Shown here: one piece after another, positions 17,748-25,345 of the stretch
Layout of the letters: each line of letters starts with the position of its first letter
Position numbering within the stretch: the stretch's first letter is position 1
Assembly (NCBI RefSeq): GCF_014200495.1
Contig: NZ_JACHBY010000001.1
Location: forward strand, 1,302,001 to 1,366,000
DNA: 64,000 nt
From: Mucilaginibacter geliditolerans
Lineage (GTDB): Bacteria; Bacteroidota; Bacteroidia; Sphingobacteriales; Sphingobacteriaceae
Direction: 5' to 3'
Translations under genes and position numbers: made by a program
Notes under the pieces: generated by a model
What the model was told of the DNA's origin: nothing
Database searches by the model: none
Seen by the model: the letters and a program-made list of their open reading frames with translations, nothing else

Positions 17748-17833
17748 GTCATTTCGACGAGGAACGAGGAGAAAACTTCTTCGATATACCCACTTTAGCG
17801 CACTTGTTATTTCGAACGCTAGTGAGATATGAC
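17748..17833. repeat. intergenic repeat, family B (GTCATTTCGACGAGG)
   Basis: Begins GTCATTTCGACGAGGAACG then GAGAAAACTTCTTCG and ends with TTCGAACGCTAGTGAGATATGAC, a diverged inverted end. Better copies are at 37319-37402 and 38516-38609. It fills the gap 17647-17901, where no gene is seen. Confidence 0.65.
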
Positions 17834-17901
17834 AGATTCTTTAAATCATCATATTTTATCTCGTTCCAAAATTCATTACATTTACCTAAACCTAAAGAAT
17901 T

Positions 17902-18252
17902 ATGAAAAGATACCTGCTGCTTTTTGCAATACTTTCGTTGCCTCTTATTTCACGTGCCAGTGTTAAGGATATAATGCCTGGCGATACCACTTTGCATGTT
18001 GCTGCTCCGCATGATACTTTGCGGGATGGTTCATCTTATGAAAAAGCCATTATGATTGAAGCTACTACCGATTTTCAGGGTGTAAAGGATGAGTATGCCT
18101 GGCTCAGGAAAAACTATCCAGGCAGCAAAACTACCAAGCAAGCATTAATGATGCACGATAAAAAATCTTTTGATGTGCTGAGTGTTGTTACCGCTGATGG
18201 TAAAGCGATAGATCTGTATTTTGATATCAGTAAATCATTTGGGAAGATGTGA
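17902..18252 (+). CDS. small exported protein of unknown function
   Basis: A 116-residue protein with a clean signal peptide (MKRYLLLFAILSLPLISRAS). The mature part has YEKAIMIEATTDFQGVKDEYAWLRKNYPG and a C-terminal strand pattern FDVLSVVTADGKAIDLYFDISKSFG; it looks like a small periplasmic alpha/beta protein. No family is recognised. It is a single gene, convergent with the GH10-like gene through a family A palindrome. Confidence 0.7.
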   Translation: MKRYLLLFAILSLPLISRASVKDIMPGDTTLHVAAPHDTLRDGSSYEKAIMIEATTDFQGVKDEYAWLRKNYPGSKTTKQALMMHDKKSFDVLSVVTADGKAIDLYFDISKSFGKM

Positions 18253-18266
18253 TTTGATAGTAAATG

Positions 18267-18365
18267 AAAAACTATGTCATCGCGAGGAGGAACGACGAAG
18301 CAACCTCTTCGCGTTCTCAACATGCGACGAGGTTGCCGCGCTATCGCCCGCAATGACATAGTTTT
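18267..18365. repeat. palindromic intergenic repeat, family A, with extended ends
   Basis: AAAACTATGTCAT at the left pairs exactly with ATGACATAGTTTT at the right, extending the family A core (CGCGAGGAGGAACG / GAGGTTGCCGCG). The A-run and T-run ends make this a plausible terminator for both convergent neighbours. Confidence 0.85.
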
Positions 18366-18377
18366 ATAAATTTTATA

Positions 18378-19451
18378 TTACGCCATCTCCTCTTTCAATA
18401 TCGCTAAAGTATTCCCATTCTCCATATTCCCGAAAAACGATACGCCAGCGGCACCATTTTTAAGCGCGTATTGAATGCCCTGGCGGATCTCATCATCACT
18501 TTTAAAATCCGACAAATATAAGCCTGCATACAGCGGAAATTTACCTGCTAAAAAGTGTGTTCCTTCTTTAACGGCATCGCCTATCCAGCTTACTTTTTCT
18601 TTATAAAAACCATGGTATATCATGGGGCAAACACCATCGAGGTTCCAGTTTGTCCAGTCCTGCCTTACGTTACGGCGGGCAACTTCGGGGGTCGGGAACA
18701 CAGCTGCGGTTATCTTTTTCTTTTTGTCGTGGGCGATATCGCAAAGGCTGTTTACCACCCTGTTGATATTGCCATACCTGAACAAGCGCCATGAAAGACT
18801 AGCCGAGGGATATTGCAGCGAGGTAACATCAATGCCATACTGATCCTTAAAATGACTCTGACAAACATCGCAATAGCAGAAATCATACGCAGGCAGTTCC
18901 GTAGTTTGGTCGAGGTTATAATGCTCCCAAAGGTTTACGGGCAATATCACATCGCAATAACGTACATAATCCAGGTGGATGCCATCTACATAATCCTTAT
19001 TCAATATATCGGTTACCTGTTGCTCTAAATACTGCTGCACCTCGGGGCGCGAGGGGCAAAGCCAACGGTAATAGTTCACATAAGGTGGATGATCGGCACA
19101 AGATTCGCCATTCCTGTTCTTGCTGTACCATTCCGGGTGAACGGTTACCAGTTCGGCACGATTAAAGGTCCACATCCAACGGTGAGCTTCCAATCCCTGT
19201 GCTTTTGCCGCGCGGAAATGTTTCTCGCTATCAGCCTCAAAAAAAACAGCATTAATACCAGCTTCCTTAAAAGCGGCATAACGCTTGTTCAGCATCTCCG
19301 GCGTATCTTTTGGGTCAGGACCTATCCACACCCAATTTTTCATTTTTTTCTTTTTGGGCGATGCCAGATTTGCGGCAGCATTAGTTGTTAATGATAGTTG
19401 AGTAGCTACTCCTGCCAGCAGTCCGGCTTTTATAAATTCGCGCTTATTCAT
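18378..19451 (-). CDS. GH10-like (GHL10) exported glycosidase-like protein
   Basis: A 357-residue protein with a Tat-like N-terminus (NKREFIKAGLLAG, one Arg only) and signal to about residue 28. The (beta/alpha)8 pattern with KNWVWIGPDP, HPEWYSKNRNGE, GIHLDYVRYCD and a C-terminal GIQYALKNGAAGVSFFGN fits the GHL10 / PF02638 family of putative glycosidases; Asp and Glu residues on strands 4 and 7 would be catalytic. The cluster FCYCDVCQSHF is a possible metal site. It overlaps the upstream CBM9-like gene by 8 bp, so they are one operon. Confidence 0.75.
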   Translation of the reverse strand: MNKREFIKAGLLAGVATQLSLTTNAAANLASPKKKKMKNWVWIGPDPKDTPEMLNKRYAAFKEAGINAVFFEADSEKHFRAAKAQGLEAHRWMWTFNRAELVTVHPEWYSKNRNGESCADHPPYVNYYRWLCPSRPEVQQYLEQQVTDILNKDYVDGIHLDYVRYCDVILPVNLWEHYNLDQTTELPAYDFCYCDVCQSHFKDQYGIDVTSLQYPSASLSWRLFRYGNINRVVNSLCDIAHDKKKKITAAVFPTPEVARRNVRQDWTNWNLDGVCPMIYHGFYKEKVSWIGDAVKEGTHFLAGKFPLYAGLYLSDFKSDDEIRQGIQYALKNGAAGVSFFGNMENGNTLAILKEEMA

Positions 19452-20580
19452 GTGATCTGTAGTTTATTGGCTGTATGAGTCCTTCCTGGTTAATTGTCCA
19501 GGTTATTTTATCCTTATCATCGGTAATTAGCCCCATAAACTGATGTTTGGTGGCTTCGAGCTGCAGTGTATTAGCCTGATCATTTACCGTTACCTTATCC
19601 GTAAGGCCGAATTTATCGAGCGATAAAGTATATTCCCCATGTTGCCTGAACCACTCCTTTTCACGGTAATAAATGAGCCATAAATAACGCTTTTGCTGTT
19701 CGGCATATGGCATAGTAAAGGTGACGTTATTATCGCCTTTAGTAAATAGCAGGTATCCCCAGCGCTCGGGCATGTGCATAGCAATAAGGCCCTGCGGCGA
19801 CCATACCCAATTGTGCTCTGGTTTATTATTGCCATTGCTATCCTTATCTTTTACATATTTACCATTAATTGCTTTGGTATCCCACTCTACCCTCGAGAAA
19901 TTGATACGCCATAAGGTACTATCTTTTGGCGGGCGCGTATTCCAACCTGTGCTTATTGACCTGAATGGGATAGCCATTTCTACCGTCCAGCCTTTATCCG
20001 TATCTGATGCATTATTAACGGTGCCCTGTACCTTAACAGCCGACCGCATACCAGCAGCATCCCAGCTAACCATAGGGTTTCCGCTAACATTATAGGGTTT
20101 ATTTAGAAACAGATCGAAGAGGGTATTTATGGCATTAACCTCTATCTCAAAATACTGATGAGTAGTATTATTGGGGTTGATAAAGATCTCGAAATCATTA
20201 TCATAATAAACAATATCATCATGGTGCGTTTGGTAGGCCCACAGGTTCGGCTCCTGCAGTTTTGCAGCAATATACAGGCAGCTATCATCCCAAAGCATTT
20301 TTACTTGTGTTTTCAAGTATGGCTTAGGTTTCAGATCGCCCTCAATGTCCTGAAACTCCGCCGTCCATGCGGCCTTTTGCCATACCGCATCATTAATGTC
20401 ACCATCAATAACCGGCGGCGTATCAACATGGTGGATAACATAATTATCGGGCACGGTAAAAAGGTTTTCTAATCCTTTAAACGGCGATTGAGCTATTGCA
20501 GCAGGCACGGCAGAAAAAAACAAACCCGTTATTAATATACCTGTATAAAAAAGCGGTTTAACCCTTGGTGTGTTAGTCAT
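19444..20580 (-). CDS. exported CBM9-like carbohydrate-binding protein
   Basis: A 378-residue exported protein (signal to about residue 30, ending AIAQ). The core VDTPPVIDGDINDAVWQKA...FQDIEGD...VKMLWDDSCLYIAAKLQEP...NDFEIFINP is the CBM9-like / DOMON-type beta-sandwich seen in family 9 sugar-binding modules. WTVEMAIPFRSI and the WRINFSRVEW strand follow. No catalytic domain is evident. Co-transcription with the GH10-like gene (8-bp overlap) suggests a joint role in handling an extracellular or periplasmic glycan. Confidence 0.78.
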   Translation of the reverse strand: MTNTPRVKPLFYTGILITGLFFSAVPAAIAQSPFKGLENLFTVPDNYVIHHVDTPPVIDGDINDAVWQKAAWTAEFQDIEGDLKPKPYLKTQVKMLWDDSCLYIAAKLQEPNLWAYQTHHDDIVYYDNDFEIFINPNNTTHQYFEIEVNAINTLFDLFLNKPYNVSGNPMVSWDAAGMRSAVKVQGTVNNASDTDKGWTVEMAIPFRSISTGWNTRPPKDSTLWRINFSRVEWDTKAINGKYVKDKDSNGNNKPEHNWVWSPQGLIAMHMPERWGYLLFTKGDNNVTFTMPYAEQQKRYLWLIYYREKEWFRQHGEYTLSLDKFGLTDKVTVNDQANTLQLEATKHQFMGLITDDKDKITWTINQEGLIQPINYRSHE

Positions 20581-20671
20581 TGGGTTAAAATTAGTATTTT
20601 TTCACACAATTTAACAGGAAGATACTGCCTTATAACAAATATGTAGTACTTATTTAGGGTGATATTCGCAC

Positions 20672-21076
20672 TTAGCTTCCCAGCTCAATGATGCGATCAA
20701 ACTCCTCGCGCTTAAGTCCCATTACCGACAAACGACCCTGCCTTACAAGACCAATATCCTTTAATTGTTCATCAGCTTTTATTTGCTCCAATGTTACCGG
20801 GTTTTTAAGACTTTCAACAGGTTCAAGGTCAACAACTACCCAGTTTGGATCTTCGGTAGTTGGGTCCTGGTAAAACTCTTTGGCTACTTTGGCTATGCCT
20901 ACAACAGCTTTACCCTCGTTGCTGTGGTAAAACAGCACCAGGTCGCCTTGCTTCATTTCTTTCAGGTTATTGCGTGCCTGGTAGTTACGCACGCCATCCC
21001 AAAAGGTACGGCCATCCTGGTTAAACTTTTGCCAGCTATATTTTACGGGTTCGGATTTTACAAGCCAATAGTTCAT
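20672..21076 (-). CDS. EVE domain protein
   Basis: A 134-residue stand-alone EVE domain (PUA-like fold): MNYWLVKSEPVKYSWQKF at the start, FWDGVRNYQARNNLKEMKQGDLVLFYHS in the middle and GLVRQGRLSVMGLKREEFDRI at the end, with conserved Trp/Tyr lining the pocket. Family members bind modified bases in DNA or RNA; a nucleic-acid-surveillance role is likely, the target unknown. Length is typical. Single gene. Confidence 0.93.
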   Translation of the reverse strand: MNYWLVKSEPVKYSWQKFNQDGRTFWDGVRNYQARNNLKEMKQGDLVLFYHSNEGKAVVGIAKVAKEFYQDPTTEDPNWVVVDLEPVESLKNPVTLEQIKADEQLKDIGLVRQGRLSVMGLKREEFDRIIELGS

Positions 21077-21144
21077 TATTATCAGTATTAAAAGAGGAGT
21101 AAAGATGTTAAAAAGTGGTGATATTGTAAAGATGAATTTGTGTG

Positions 21145-21192
21145 TAGATGCAATCTACAGGCATAGAGGTTCGAAGTCAGGAGACTTCGAAC
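21145..21192 (+). repeat. repeat copy 1 flanking the 21218-21635 pseudogene
   Basis: TAGATGCAATCTACAGGCATAG then GTTCGAAGTCAGGAGACTTCGAAC, itself a 10-bp palindrome with an AGGA loop. A diverged copy in the same orientation is at 21723-21768. Confidence 0.6.
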
Positions 21193-21217
21193 AGCGTTAT
21201 AGCGTAGGATTTTGCTT

Positions 21218-21635
21218 TTATAGATAAGAGTCCAAAAGGATATTGTAATCAGCTAATTTCATTGTCCCCTGAAACAAAAGGTTATAGTACTTTCTTTTCT
21301 CAGAATTATTTAAGAACTCTCTATTCTTTTTAAACAAGAACCCATCTACATTGGTCTCATCCAAAACGGAGTTCACAATCTTTGCTAATTCTTTCAATCT
21401 GTAATCGTAGATATGATAAATATTAACATATTAATGCGTTAACCACATCCCCAGTAAAAATAGGATGTAAACCTAACATGTTTAACGAGATCATGTCAAC
21501 ATCTATGGGTGACCTTTTACTATAAATATGCAATCCATTACGTGGCTTAAAATCTTCATCAGTCATAAGTGGACTATTTTCTAAATATTCTTTTAAAATA
21601 GCAAGTATCATTAAAGATTCACCACTATATTCCAT
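21218..21635 (-). pseudogene. frameshifted gene of unknown function
   Basis: A first frame from ATG 21635 ends at TAA 21423 (MEYSGESLMILAILKEYLENS ... FTGDVVNAL; 70 codons). Directly after, another frame is open for 64 codons to TAA 21218 (NIYHIYDYRLKELAKIV ... LADYNILLDSYL) with no good start of its own. A one-base difference near 21420 would join them into one protein of ~137 residues with continuous helical, charged character. No family recognised. The region is AT-richer than its neighbours and bracketed by two related repeats. Confidence 0.6.
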
Positions 21636-21722
21636 ATCATTAGTTTATAAAGTCAATTTTTTCCTGTTGGTATTATAACTATTGTATTTGATATACAATC
21701 AGACGGATTTGTGGGTATGTGA

Positions 21723-21768
21723 AGATACAGTCTACACATATGATAGTCTGAAGTCGGAGACCTCGAAC
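21723..21768 (+). repeat. repeat copy 2 flanking the pseudogene
   Basis: AGATACAGTCTACACATATG then GTCTGAAGTCGGAGACCTCGAAC; aligns with 21145-21192 (GATGCAATCTACA, GAAGTCAGGAGACTTCGAAC) in the same orientation. It lies just behind holA. Confidence 0.55.
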
Positions 21769-21781
21769 TACATAAACAACC

Positions 21782-22804
21782 TCAATGCAATATCTTAAAC
21801 ATCAATTCCTTCATCAAAGCGCCATCATCAGCAGTTGATTCAACGCCTTTGCTTTTGAGATCGTACTCGCGCAGGTAACTGATGATTTCCATGGTTTTGC
21901 CATAGTTGTAACTACGGGCGGCCATCTCATAGTCCTTCACAAAATATGGGTTTACACCCAGCTCGCGGGCAAGGTTTTGCTGCGATTTATCTTTAATATA
22001 ATGGTAAGCCAGCACCTTGCTGAAATAGTTATTCAGGTTACCCAACATTAACACTATCGGGTTGGCTTTGGGGTTAGCCTCAAAGTAATTGATGATGCGG
22101 TTTACTTTCAGCACATCCTTTTTACCCAGCGCGGTTTGCAGTTCAAACACATTGTATTCCTTGCTTATGCCAATGTTGTTATGAATCAGATCGAGTGTGA
22201 TCTCCTGCCCTGGCGCTACGTTAAGCATCAGTTTTTCCAGTTCATTGGCAATTTTTGAAAGATCGTTGCCTAAATACTCCGACAGCATTAATGTAGCCTG
22301 CTGATTTGCCTTGTAGCCTTTTTCATTTATGAAAGTTTCTATCCAGCCGGGGATCTTACTATCATATAATGGCGCCGATTCATAAACCAGGCCGTGTTTT
22401 TCAATCGCCTTATATGTTTTTTTACGCTTATCAAACTTGCCATACTTATAGCAAAACACCAGTATGGTGCTTGGCAGCGGATTTTCCAGATAGTTTAGTA
22501 AAGGGTTAATGCTCTTTTTATCATCATCGTCCTTACCCCATTTCATTTCCTGGGCCTCTTTAACCAGTACCACCTGGTAATCGGCCATCATGGGGTAGCG
22601 CTTGGCAGCATTCAATACAGTCATTACATCGGTATCCTTGCCGTAAAGTACAGTTTGGTTAAACCCTTTTTCTGCTTCTGATAAAAGTTTATGCTCTACA
22701 TAACTGCCTACTAGGTCAATATAATAAGGTTCTTCGCCGTGCAGCAGGTACACGGGTTTGTATTTACGATTTTTAAGATCTTTTAGTATATCCTCAGCAG
22801 CCAT
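21782..22804 (-). CDS. holA: DNA polymerase III subunit delta
   Basis: The clamp-loader delta subunit that opens the beta clamp. Hallmarks: KYKPVYLLHGEEPYYIDL (AAA+ domain I start without a P-loop), PSTILVFCYKYGKFD in domain I, EYLGNDLSKIANELEKLML (the start of domain III) and a helical C-terminus. The ATG at 22804 (MAAEDILKDLK, 340 residues) is preferred to an ATG six codons upstream, because those six codons read through repeat text (TTTTTGACTTTG) that continues into the intergenic inverted repeat. Confidence 0.92.
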   Translation of the reverse strand: MAAEDILKDLKNRKYKPVYLLHGEEPYYIDLVGSYVEHKLLSEAEKGFNQTVLYGKDTDVMTVLNAAKRYPMMADYQVVLVKEAQEMKWGKDDDDKKSINPLLNYLENPLPSTILVFCYKYGKFDKRKKTYKAIEKHGLVYESAPLYDSKIPGWIETFINEKGYKANQQATLMLSEYLGNDLSKIANELEKLMLNVAPGQEITLDLIHNNIGISKEYNVFELQTALGKKDVLKVNRIINYFEANPKANPIVLMLGNLNNYFSKVLAYHYIKDKSQQNLARELGVNPYFVKDYEMAARSYNYGKTMEIISYLREYDLKSKGVESTADDGALMKELMFKILH

Positions 22805-22805
22805 T

Positions 22806-22958
22806 TCAAAGTCAAAAATCAAAAGTAAAAATTCAAAAGCATTAGCGGGTGCTAATTCAAAAGTAAAAATTCAAAAGTCAAAAATATAGCAATGTTCTCA
22901 CAGTAAAATACCAATAACCATTTTTGAATTTTTACTTTTGACTTTTGACTTTTGACTT
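22806..22958. repeat. iterated-word inverted repeat between holA and the HsdR-N gene
   Basis: The left arm iterates AAAAATTCAAAAGTAAAAA / TCAAAAGTCAAAAATC words; the right arm (22921-22958) is the inverse, TTTTTGAATTTTTACTTTTG followed by three ACTTTTG units. It lies in the divergent promoter gap, close to both start codons. Confidence 0.8.
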
Positions 22959-22964
22959 AACCAC

Positions 22965-23432
22965 ATGGATCAGTTACAACCGCTCACCCTCCCGCCCTAT
23001 CCTTTTAAAATAAGTGATAAGGACGGCGTGCTGACCATGTTTGACGAGATACGGAAAAAGCACATCATCATCACTCCTGAGGAATGGGTACGCCAGCATT
23101 TTGTGCAATACCTCATCAACCAAAAAAATTATCCAAAAACACTGATAAAGCTTGAAGGCGGCCTTAAACTGCATGGTATGGCTAAACGGACCGATATTGT
23201 TGTGTTTAACCCTGCCGGTGAAAAGATATTAATGGTGGAATGCAAGGCACCATCGGTAAGTATCAACCAAAAAGTGTTCGATCAGATTGCGCGATATAAC
23301 ATGACGCACAAAGTAGCGCTGCTTGCCGTGAGCAATGGACTGCAACACTATTATTGCAATATTGATTTTAAGGCCAAGCAATATAAGTTTATGGAAAACC
23401 TGCCCGATTACCGGGAGATTAACCCTCTTTAA
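22965..23432 (+). CDS. HsdR N-terminal-like nuclease domain protein
   Basis: A 155-residue single-domain protein like the N-terminal nuclease domain of type I restriction subunit HsdR: ITPEEWVRQHFVQYLI, then TDIVVFNPAGEKILMVECKAPS, which carries the PD-(D/E)xK motif (Asp...Glu-Cys-Lys). No helicase or modification genes are near, so it is not a restriction system. Such stand-alone proteins are, as I recall, usually divergent from holA in Bacteroidota, which suggests a housekeeping role. It overlaps the convergent kinase gene by 4 bp. Confidence 0.8.
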   Translation: MDQLQPLTLPPYPFKISDKDGVLTMFDEIRKKHIIITPEEWVRQHFVQYLINQKNYPKTLIKLEGGLKLHGMAKRTDIVVFNPAGEKILMVECKAPSVSINQKVFDQIARYNMTHKVALLAVSNGLQHYYCNIDFKAKQYKFMENLPDYREINPL

Positions 23433-25231
23433 ACAGAGGCTGCAAGCGTGTTAATTTTCGCAAACAGCTCATCAGGCTTAAATGGTTTTGATACATAATC
23501 ATTCATCCCCGAATTAAAAACCCGTTCGCGTATATCAAACAAAGCCGACGCGGTAAGCGCTATGATGGGGATATTTGCCTTTTTAGGGTCGTGCATTTTC
23601 CTTATTTCAACGGCTGCATCAAAACCATTCAGTACCGGCATTTGCAGGTCCATCAATATAATATCAAAATCGCTGCTTTGCACCAGTTCAACCGCGCGTT
23701 CGCCGTTTTCAGCAATGGTAGACGCCATGTTCCATTTTGAGAAAAGCTTTTTCATCAGCATCACATTTACCAAATTATCCTCAGCTATTAATACACGCAA
23801 GCTGCTTAAATTATAATTATTCTGAAGCTGTACCTGTTTGTCTTCCTCGCTATTTCCAGCATTTTCCATTGATACCGGCATCTCCATATTAAACGAAAAC
23901 TCCGACCCTTCATTAACCTTACTGGATACGTTTATCTTTAGCCCCTGTAACTCCAGCAAGCGCTTTATAATAGCCAGCCCCAAACCTGTGCCGCCATACT
24001 GGCGCGTTGTACTGATTGATTCCTGTGCAAATGGCTCAAATATGGCATCAAGGTTATCTTTGTTTATACCTATGCCGGTATCCTTAACCATAAAATTCAC
24101 GATAAGGGAATCCTGCTTGTCTTCAACACAGGTAACTTTTATCCATATATTACCTTTTTGGGTGAATTTTATGGCATTATTTACTAAATTATGTATGATC
24201 TGTGCTAAACGTGTTGGATCGCCGGATACTATTTTATTATTGAGGGCACTGTCAACATCAAGCTTATATAACAATCCCTTTTCTTCGGCCTTTAATTTTT
24301 GAGCGCCGCAAATGCTGTGGATTAACTCAACCAGGTTAAATTTAACCTGATCAAACACCAGTTTACCCGATTCTATTTTATCATAGTCGAGCACATCGTT
24401 CACAATACTCAGCAAATTGGTACCCGAATATTTTAATATCTCCAGGTTCTCCTTTTGATCATTCCTCGGACTGTTCATTAAAAGCAGGTTGGTCATTCCT
24501 ATAACCGCGTTTAATGGTGTCCTGATCTCATGCGACATGGTTGACAGGAACTCTGATTTTACCTCTGAGGACTTCTCGGCTCTTTCAATGGCTATTTCCA
24601 GTTGGGCATTTAATTCACATTGTGCTTTACTGGTTTTGTTAAGCTCTTTTATATTATTGTAAAAAGCACTGTAAAAGTGGCTGTGCATATAAAGTAACAG
24701 CACAAAATTGGCAATAATGGTAATAATAACCGTTGACTGATTTACTACCTCAGGCTGAAAAGCAATATGATAAGCCTCATTATACTGAATTGCCAGAAAA
24801 ACCAATACTGCTGTTATATTGATCAGGGAATAAATTATGCCGTACGTTCGCCCAAGCATATAGAAACCGAAAATTATCACCAGTATCACTATCTGAACGG
24901 TAATAATATTTACATCCTGCAATGTGATATAAATATTACCCAAATTAAGCAGTGTTGCCTGTATAAGCAAAGCATGTGATATGAATTTCCAGTTTGGTTT
25001 ATAGGTAAGTAACTTAAAAGAAGCACCACATGACACCATCAAAATTATAATGATGGCTGTGTGTATTGGCTTGTGCTGAAAGTAAAGATTACTTGAAAGA
25101 GTGGCAAGCGCTACAAATACTATCCCTAAACCATAATATAACAAACGGATACGGGCCTGATCAAGTACTGATTGGTCGTCTGAAAGTATATTATTGAGTG
25201 AGACATTTAAAAAACCCGGCTTTTTCCCCAT
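23429..25231 (-). CDS. membrane hybrid sensor histidine kinase / response regulator
   Basis: A 600-residue protein: six hydrophobic segments (residues ~28-190) without a large sensor domain, a coiled coil, the HisKA dimerisation helix with SHEIRTPLNAVIGM (phospho-His ~235), the HATPase domain (NLVNNAIKFTQKG; DTGIGI; GGTGLGLAI) and a C-terminal receiver domain (RVLIAEDN; phospho-Asp in IILMDLQMP; Lys in YVSKPF). No output domain and no partner gene, so signal and target are unknown. It is the last gene before a long hairpin behind valS. Confidence 0.92.
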   Translation of the reverse strand: MGKKPGFLNVSLNNILSDDQSVLDQARIRLLYYGLGIVFVALATLSSNLYFQHKPIHTAIIIILMVSCGASFKLLTYKPNWKFISHALLIQATLLNLGNIYITLQDVNIITVQIVILVIIFGFYMLGRTYGIIYSLINITAVLVFLAIQYNEAYHIAFQPEVVNQSTVIITIIANFVLLLYMHSHFYSAFYNNIKELNKTSKAQCELNAQLEIAIERAEKSSEVKSEFLSTMSHEIRTPLNAVIGMTNLLLMNSPRNDQKENLEILKYSGTNLLSIVNDVLDYDKIESGKLVFDQVKFNLVELIHSICGAQKLKAEEKGLLYKLDVDSALNNKIVSGDPTRLAQIIHNLVNNAIKFTQKGNIWIKVTCVEDKQDSLIVNFMVKDTGIGINKDNLDAIFEPFAQESISTTRQYGGTGLGLAIIKRLLELQGLKINVSSKVNEGSEFSFNMEMPVSMENAGNSEEDKQVQLQNNYNLSSLRVLIAEDNLVNVMLMKKLFSKWNMASTIAENGERAVELVQSSDFDIILMDLQMPVLNGFDAAVEIRKMHDPKKANIPIIALTASALFDIRERVFNSGMNDYVSKPFKPDELFAKINTLAASV

Positions 25232-25260
25232 GCCATTCCAAAAAACAAAAATTGATAATT

Positions 25261-25328
25261 AAGGGTGCAGAATTTGGTTAGAACACTACCAGGGTAATAG
25301 TACTATTTTAACCAAATTCTGCACCCTT
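25261..25328. terminator. long perfect inverted repeat behind valS
   Basis: AAGGGTGCAGAATTTGGTTA and its exact reverse complement, 20 bp each, separated by 28 nt. It begins 17 bp past the valS stop and ends 29 bp before the kinase start codon on the same strand, so it probably ends valS transcription; a role in the kinase leader is possible. Confidence 0.7.
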
Positions 25329-25345
25329 TATACCATTTTGTGCAA

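Noticed and set aside
22965..23432. Type I restriction-modification system
   Set aside because: Only an HsdR N-terminal-like domain; no helicase part, HsdM or HsdS near.
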